This document shows, piece by piece, positions 21,401-25,329 of a stretch of 25,329 nt of DNA. The stretch comes from Saccoglossus kowalevskii. Its lineage: Eukaryota > Hemichordata > Enteropneusta > Harrimaniidae. The DNA lies in the NCBI RefSeq assembly GCF_000003605.2, contig NW_003143300.1:199587-224915 (forward strand). Reading direction: 5' to 3'. Each line of letters begins with the position of its first letter. The first letter of the stretch is position 1. The position numbers were made by a program, and so were the translations under genes. Under the pieces are notes generated by a model. The model searched no databases. It had not been told where the DNA came from and saw only the letters and a program-made list of their open reading frames with translations.

Positions 21401-23412
21401 TTCATCATAAAAAAATGCAACATAGAGATCGCAAATCTGATTCTGTTAATAAGAATCACATTGATAGACATCACAGCAGTTCAGATGCACTCAGGCAGAC
21501 AGATGAAGTTCATGAACTAAATTCAAATGAGTTTGAAATGCAAGTAGATACAGACAGTGCAGAAGGAATTCATTTTGTAGAGCCTCAGTTTGATTCCTAT
21601 TATACAGAGTCAACAGATGAAGATACTGCATCAAGGAAGAAATCTCCTTGTAGCCCAGGTAAATATAGAAAACAAAGATATAGCAGATCTGATTCTTACC
21701 CACCGTATCCACAGGTCTCTCATCAAGACAATCAAAACAGGCCAAAAGAAAATGATGATGGTGACTGTACGTCCTCAGAGGAAGTGCCACAGTACCAGCG
21801 ATTCCATAGTCATGAATACGTGTCAAGTGAAAGCAGCGAACAAGAAAGTAGTCTGGATCTTTCAAAACTTAACTTACCTCAAGACTTACAAAAAGAACTA
21901 TCTAAGCACATTAGAGCCCAGAATATTGCCAAAAGCCAAGGAATCGTGCAGCCAAACTTAGGACATGCAAGGAGTCGTCTTCATGTTGGACAGCGACCAA
22001 AAAGTGGAGATAAAGGTGTCGAGCAGAGACTTTTACAGATGTTGAGTTCACCACACTCCAGACATAGACAGGACAAACAGTTTGAAAGACTGAAACAGCA
22101 TGTACAGTCAACCAAACCACCTTCAAAGCTTCCAAGATTTGGTCTGCAGTTGCTTCCATCTCAGTTGACACTACCGCAGATACTACAAGATACCGATTCA
22201 CAGGTTGATGATGTGATAGAATGCCAGAATGAAAACATTATAGAATTAGATTCAGATCCGCCAAGTCCAAATAGTTTGTCTCGAACTAAAAGATCTCATG
22301 CTGATATCGTAAGTATTCATTTGCAGCTTATTTCTATTTATGATGTATTTTATTCGCACTAAATGATAATTGTTTTTTTAAATTAATTTATTTTAGTTAC
22401 TCGGTTTCTAGTACACACACTTTATTAAAAATATAAAACTGTAAGCTGCAAGCCATAGACCCTGCAGTTAAAAATGTTTGTTGACTCTTATATCTTGAAA
22501 CTAAATGTACATCCCGGCACATTCTTTGCGGTATTGATTTCCTATAATAATAATTTCCTTAATCATGCACTATATGCTTTGCAAACAACCTTTGTCTTCC
22601 CTTAAATTACTATCTCTACTGAGAACAAATTAATCAAAAATTGGTGTTGTACAATGAAAATTAATCTTTAAATGTAGATAGCTCCACTAGATTAAAATGT
22701 CACTGGTGAACATGTATGTAAATCACATTCACTCCAATCAGTCCAATCAGAGAATGCCTTACTGTAACAGGCAATGTCTGTCTACAAAGTAGTCTGTAAC
22801 TTATGATTGTATGCTGATCATACAAGATCTGAAAGCCTGCCTGTCTACTTTGAAATAAAATAAACTAAAATTTAGTATCAGATGGCCAATGCACTTACAA
22901 CACCCAATAATCGTTAGTGTGACATCAGTCATAATGAAGCTCTCTCACACTGACGTAACATGTGCTCATCTGTTTGTATGCTGGTGTATTTATTATGTAA
23001 TAGTCACATCTGTGGTGATCTGTTTTTCCTTTATGTCGTAACTTTTGTTGGCGTAAAGAACACAAAAAACAGAAAAACGTGGTATTAATCAATATTCTTT
23101 CAAATTTTCAAACAGGAAGCAAATGTTAGTTCAGAAAATGTTACTTCAGAGATACTAGAAGACGCCCAGACCAAGAGGCGTAAAATGAAGGAAAATACGA
23201 TTCAGGAAGCTGTGGTAGAACTAGAGGATAATAAAAATGAGGATAGTGTCACCGCATGCAATGTGGATGTTACAACTTTGTATCAGATTTCATTACAAGA
23301 AGAGGAACTGCACAGAAAATTATCAGCAAGTGAGAGATCAATAGTTGAGATGAGAAGCTATATACAGAATAAAATAGAAGAACTACGAACAATGGAGGCA
23401 CAGCGTGCACAG
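15318..23412 (+). CDS. ZNF106: ZNF106 orthologue, N-terminal 948 codons (4 coding exons, 3' incomplete)
   Basis: Joining 15318-15478, 19741-19911, 20094-22308 and 23116-23412 gives 2844 nt, 948 codons with no stop; every junction has AG/GT and matching phase (2, 2, 0). Domain order: C2H2 finger 1 (C22, C25, H38, H44), finger 2 (C60, C63, H76, H82, containing GLSAY-KH), a disordered Ser/Tyr/Arg/Gln-rich region (about 115-430), a coiled coil (about 434-475), a conserved block (about 698-799) beginning LDLSKLNLPQDLQKEL and ending KLPRFG, a KRRKMK basic cluster (869-874) and a second coiled coil (about 904-948). Compared from memory, the finger pair, the LSKL-P--LQ--L--HI block, the PNL--AR motif and LPRFG all match vertebrate ZNF106. 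In vertebrates this is a nuclear RNA-binding protein of about 1,900 residues with C-terminal WD40 repeats. Those repeats are absent here, so the gene should continue past the window. Function in this organism is inferred. Confidence 0.9.
16491..16504. repeat. (GT)n microsatellite
   Basis: Seven GT dinucleotides, preceded by a looser TG/TA-rich stretch from about 16480. Confidence 0.8.
16505..16850. repeat. Degenerate tandem units of about 125-135 bp preceding the minisatellite
   Basis: Three diverged copies share an ATATCTCA/ATATTTCA block: 16516, 16651 and 16776 (spacings 135 and 125). The last two also share TCAAGTACTAATC, CAATGAAACTTGGTAC, AGATGT and GGACAATGCAC-GACCT in the same order. 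Unit 3 resumes after the minisatellite with CAGACCTTATTAGTTTT at 17441, matching CCGACCTTATAAGTTTT at 16716 in unit 2. The minisatellite therefore lies inside unit 3. Probably part of an older interspersed repeat family; the family is unknown. Confidence 0.7.
16841..17447. repeat. 40-bp minisatellite, 15 full tandem copies
   Basis: Units begin every 40 bp from 16841 (CAGACCTACC...) to 17401, with a final partial CAGACCT at 17441-17447. The 15 units are identical except for G to A at 16852 in unit 1 and A to G at 17223 in unit 10. Each unit except the first carries the perfect palindrome CTACCGGTAG, which includes a CpG in a CCGG site, at unit positions 6-15. The near-identity implies recent expansion or continuing homogenisation; copy number is likely to vary between individuals. 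The units are contiguous without spacers, so this is not a CRISPR array. Confidence 0.98.
17770..17850. mobile_element. SINE-like tail fragment
   Basis: TTATATAGCG (17796-17805), then TGCACTAC, a TCTCAATGCACTTTACA segment and a leading ATT-rich stretch resemble the widespread TTATATAGCGC...CAATGCGCTTTACA tail found in repeats of many marine animals. The copy is degraded. Assigned from memory of the family pattern only. Confidence 0.35.
18596..18638. repeat. Hairpin between two GGTGCCAACA direct repeats
   Basis: CACGGTTACTA (18604-18614) and TAGTAGCCGTG (18619-18629) form an 11-bp stem (one G-T pair as RNA) with a 4-nt loop. GGTGCCAACA occurs at 18596-18605 and again at 18629-18638, overlapping the stem ends. 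Confidence 0.6.
19741..19911 (+). CDS. ZNF106: ZNF106 coding exon 2: second zinc finger
   Basis: The acceptor is TTTTTTGTTTCTAG and the donor GTAAGT at 19912. The exon is 171 nt, flanked on both sides by phase-2 introns, so it is a symmetric exon of 57 codons. It encodes finger 2 (C60, C63, H76, H82) with the GLSAY-KH signature that I recall from vertebrate ZNF106, then a basic RRRH stretch and a Ser/Thr-rich linker (residues about 54-111, counting split codons). Because its length is a multiple of three, skipping it would remove the second finger while keeping the frame. Confidence 0.9.
19912..20093 (+). other. Short phase-2 intron of the ZNF106 gene
   Basis: A 182-bp intron with a GTAAGTATA donor and a TTCTTATTTTCTCTGTAG acceptor. 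It holds nothing else notable. Confidence 0.88.
20094..22308 (+). CDS. ZNF106: ZNF106 large central exon (disordered region, coiled coil, conserved block)
   Basis: The acceptor ATTTTCTCTGTAG precedes 20094; the donor GTAAGT begins at 22309. The 2215-nt exon encodes residues 111 (split codon) to 849. Residues 112-430 are low-complexity and rich in Arg, Tyr, Ser, Gln and Asn, with short SRSR-like runs, as expected of an RNA-binding disordered region. A Lys/Glu/Leu coiled coil covers about 434-475. An acidic Ser-rich stretch (about 590-690) precedes the block at about 698-799, the strongest evidence for the family: LDLSKLNLPQDLQKEL, a helical HI segment, PNL--AR, and KLPRFG. The exon ends in SRTKRSHADI, which resembles the vertebrate segment after LPRFG. 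Codon use is AT-biased like the surroundings. If the exon were read through at 22308 the frame would stop at 22360-22362. Confidence 0.92.
22309..23115 (+). other. Phase-0 intron of the ZNF106 gene
   Basis: An 807-bp intron with a GTAAGTATT donor and a TTTTCAAACAG acceptor. It is AT-rich and shows no repeats beyond small imperfect hairpins, for example the TGTATG/CATACA arms near 22809. No open reading frame in it resembles a known protein. Confidence 0.85.
23116..23412 (+). CDS. ZNF106: ZNF106 coding exon 4: basic cluster and second coiled coil
   Basis: The acceptor is TTTTCAAACAG at 23105-23115, and the exon enters in phase 0, matching the upstream donor. It has 297 nt, 99 codons (residues 850-948), all open. 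It contains a KRRKMK cluster (869-874, a candidate nuclear localisation signal), an acidic linker and a coiled coil starting near VTTLYQISLQEEELHRKL and reaching the end. The donor is CAG|GTAAAA at 23413, weaker than the GTAAGT donors of the other exons. The following exon is not identified with certainty: 23613 is a candidate. If the donor is ignored the frame continues for 18 codons to a TAA at 23467-23469. Confidence 0.85.
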
Positions 23413-24870
23413 GTAAAATTATTTGAATCTACACACTCATTTTCTACTATATTTTTCACTCCTGTCTAAATGTATGGGTTTATAAAAATAAACTGAAAGG
23501 GAACATGTGTATGTAGATGAAACTTACAGCTTGCATTAAAGTGCCTGAGAAAAGATGTTTTTCTTGCAAAAAATACTGCCAAACAATACCTTTAAGTGTT
23601 TCTGTACTTCAGGTTTTCCAAGATCACAAACAGTTGAAAACGCAATCAGAACTCTGATGATGCTAGTTCAATTTCAAGTGGCAGGCAATTCCATCAAGGG
23701 GGCGAGCATATACTCGAAAACTCAAATTGTTTGATCATGATATGAATGTACATCACTTGTATAGTAAATCATTTGTAAATCTAATGGAAGGAGTTGATTA
23801 ATATGTATCAGAATTTTTAAATGCGTGTTTTGAACTACGAGTTCGAGGGAACCATATTTGAAACATAAATATCACATTGTTTATGTGTGATACAACCTTG
23901 GCATGAAATCAATTGGGGGGGGGGGGGTCAATACTATTTCAATGCCATATTTGTTATGTTTTTGGATATGCACTGTTTGTTGAATATTGTAGGTATTATC
24001 GGTACATCAAGTTTTTAATCTGCATTTTTTTCTGGAAATCAGGACAGGTCCTGAACTGGGTTTGTATCATAATGTGGTGTATAATACAGTGGAAAATATT
24101 GCCTTACTAGGAAAACTGAGTAAAGAAACTCTGTTTTGTCAACGTTCACACTGTTTATCAGTACTTGTGAACCTGACATGGCTTGTCTTTATGGTTCTGA
24201 AAGACTTATCTCAGCGAATTAGCAAAAGCCAACAGCTTTTAAGTATATATAGCTACTCTGGAGAGTCACAAAACATCAAGATCCATGAATTAGGGATTTG
24301 GATCCAAACAATTAGTAATCATTGTTTACATTCTGTTATCATAATTTTGCTACATGTATGAAATCATAAACCAAGGCCCATCTAAAAAAACAAAAGTTTG
24401 TGTATCACATATTTCTCAAGCACTTTAAACCAAGAAGATTTTAGCCCAATGTTTGAAGGCATTCAAGGAAATTCATGTCTTCATGCCCAATGAATTTGCG
24501 TTGGTGCCTTTCAAAAATACAGATTTACATTTTTTGACAATTTTATCAAATTTGGCACTGAAACTGGTTGCCCTCTGGCCTCTTTCCCAAATTCAAGCCT
24601 TTTAATAGCTGTTCAATGCGGTCCGAGCGTAACTTACCATTTAACCAGCTTTAAACTTGCAATCTACCTAAATATTTCTCACATTAGTAACATTGATAAA
24701 TATAAGTTGAAATTATGGATGACATAACACCCACTTTAAACTTTATAAATTGTTATGAAGAGGCAACGTCAGCTGATAGCCAGCCTGTTATGCCCAGACT
24801 GTACTATTGGAATGTCCAATACAAATTATGTTCTGAGTGTTCTAAATAATATGATGCTAATTCAAAGTTT
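23413..24870. other. Sequence downstream of the last identified exon (intron or gene end)
   Basis: This stretch begins with the GTAAAA donor. It contains an AATAAA at 23487-23492, 18 bp after the read-through stop; a possible short exon at 23613-23657; a run of 13 G (23915-23927); and AT-rich sequence. A frame of about 105 codons is open from about 24043 to 24360, but it shows no WD40 or zinc-finger motif, so I do not call it coding. Confidence 0.6.
23915..23927. repeat. Homopolymer run of 13 G
   Basis: Thirteen consecutive G in AT-rich surroundings; a likely indel hotspot. Confidence 0.9.
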
Positions 24871-24878
24871 ACTTTTTT

Positions 24879-24909
24879 AGCTCTGCTGTTGACTTTGTCC
24901 AGCAGAGCT
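24879..24909. repeat. Hairpin with 10-bp perfect arms at the head of the right-edge repeat
   Basis: AGCTCTGCTG (24879-24888) and CAGCAGAGCT (24900-24909) are perfect reverse complements with an 11-nt loop. It is followed by a CGTCGTC-rich stretch (24928-24960) and then the 157-bp repeats, an arrangement suggesting one composite repeat element. Confidence 0.75.
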
Positions 24910-24927
24910 TATCATATGAGTGATTGT

Positions 24928-24960
24928 CCGTCGTCGTCGTCCGTCGTTCATCCGTCGTCC
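24928..24960. repeat. CGTCGTC-rich low-complexity stretch
   Basis: Imperfect CGT/CCGT repeats between the hairpin and the 157-bp tandem units; CpG-dense compared with the neighbourhood. Confidence 0.65.
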
Positions 24961-24967
24961 GTGTCAA

Positions 24968-25329
24968 TGTTTTACTTTTTCGACTTCTTCTTGAAAACTA
25001 CAAGCCTGAATGCTTTGATACTTGGTGTATATGTACCTTGGGTAGACCTCTCTTAGGTTTGTTCATTTCATGTTGATATCTTCAATTCTCTAATTTTGGT
25101 GAATATTTTTGTCATTTTTGGTAAAAAGTGATATTTTCGACTTCTTGTTAAAAACCGCAATTGCAATTACTTTGATATTACATATATAGGTACTACATGT
25201 GGACCTCTCTCAGATTTGTTCATTTTGTAATGATATCTTTAATTCTCTAATTTTGGTGAATATTTTTGTCATTTTTGGTAAAAAGTGATATTTTCGAACT
25301 TCTTGTTAAAAACCGCAAGTCCAATTGCT
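24968..25329. repeat. 157-bp-period tandem repeat, runs off the window
   Basis: The marker CGA(A)CTTCTTG/C occurs at 24981, 25138 and 25295, a constant 157-bp period. The segments 25090-25140 and 25247-25297 (starting CTAATTTTGGTGAATATTT) are virtually identical, while the rest of the unit is more diverged. At least 2.3 copies are present; the array is cut by the window end. It is probably the internal repeat of a larger interspersed element whose head is the hairpin at 24879-24909. Confidence 0.85.

Noticed and set aside
21491..21865. Long minus-strand frame within the large exon
   Set aside because: It is the antisense shadow of the ZNF106 coding sequence, which has splice phase and family similarity on the plus strand.
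24043..24360. Open plus-strand frame of about 105 codons after the last exon, considered as a WD40 exon
   Set aside because: It lacks WD40 signatures, its acceptor would need a phase different from the exon-4 donor, and about one frame of this length is expected by chance.

Overview
The window is eukaryotic (metazoan) genomic DNA. It is AT-rich (roughly two thirds A+T), intron-bearing, and littered with short microsatellites, non-autonomous DNA transposons and satellite-like tandem repeats. It has no bacterial features: no operons, no long uninterrupted genes, and consensus GTAAGT/AG splice sites. The repeat style (TTAA-flanked small inverted-repeat elements, a tRNA-like SINE head, frequent TACATGTA and TACCGGTA palindromes) suggests a marine invertebrate such as a lophotrochozoan, ambulacrarian or cephalochordate. 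The sequence alone does not settle which.

One protein-coding gene is clear: the N-terminal half of a ZNF106 (zinc finger protein 106) orthologue on the + strand. Four coding exons (15318-15478, 19741-19911, 20094-22308, 23116-23412) join in frame into 948 codons. They encode two matrin/U1-like C2H2 zinc fingers, a long disordered region, an internal coiled coil, the ZNF106-specific conserved block ending in LPRFG, and a second coiled coil. The C-terminal WD40 region known from vertebrate ZNF106 is not in the window and should lie beyond 25329. A CpG-retaining region at about 13.28-14.16 kb carries a CRE, three CCAAT boxes and a strong splice donor at 13868. It is the likely promoter and non-coding first exon.

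Layout: 1-5340 is AT-rich DNA with microsatellites and no gene I can defend. 5340-6120 is CpG-richer and contains an exact TISU-type initiator inside a 21-bp palindrome. 6554-7292 and 7605-8455 are two small DNA transposons, one with 30-bp terminal inverted repeats and a 7-bp target duplication, the other flanked by TTAA. 8456-13270 is AT-rich with no recognisable gene. 13.28-23.4 kb is the ZNF106 gene. Its second intron (numbered from the putative non-coding exon) holds a nearly homogeneous 15-copy, 40-bp minisatellite. 23.4-25.33 kb is intron or downstream sequence ending in a 157-bp-period tandem repeat that runs off the window.

The most interesting unexplained structures are the minisatellite (each unit carries a CCGG-centred palindrome), the 739-bp inverted-repeat element, the TISU palindrome at 6.0 kb, and strong over-representation of TACATGTA, concentrated in the left 10.5 kb. 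I did not find a previously undescribed multi-gene system.
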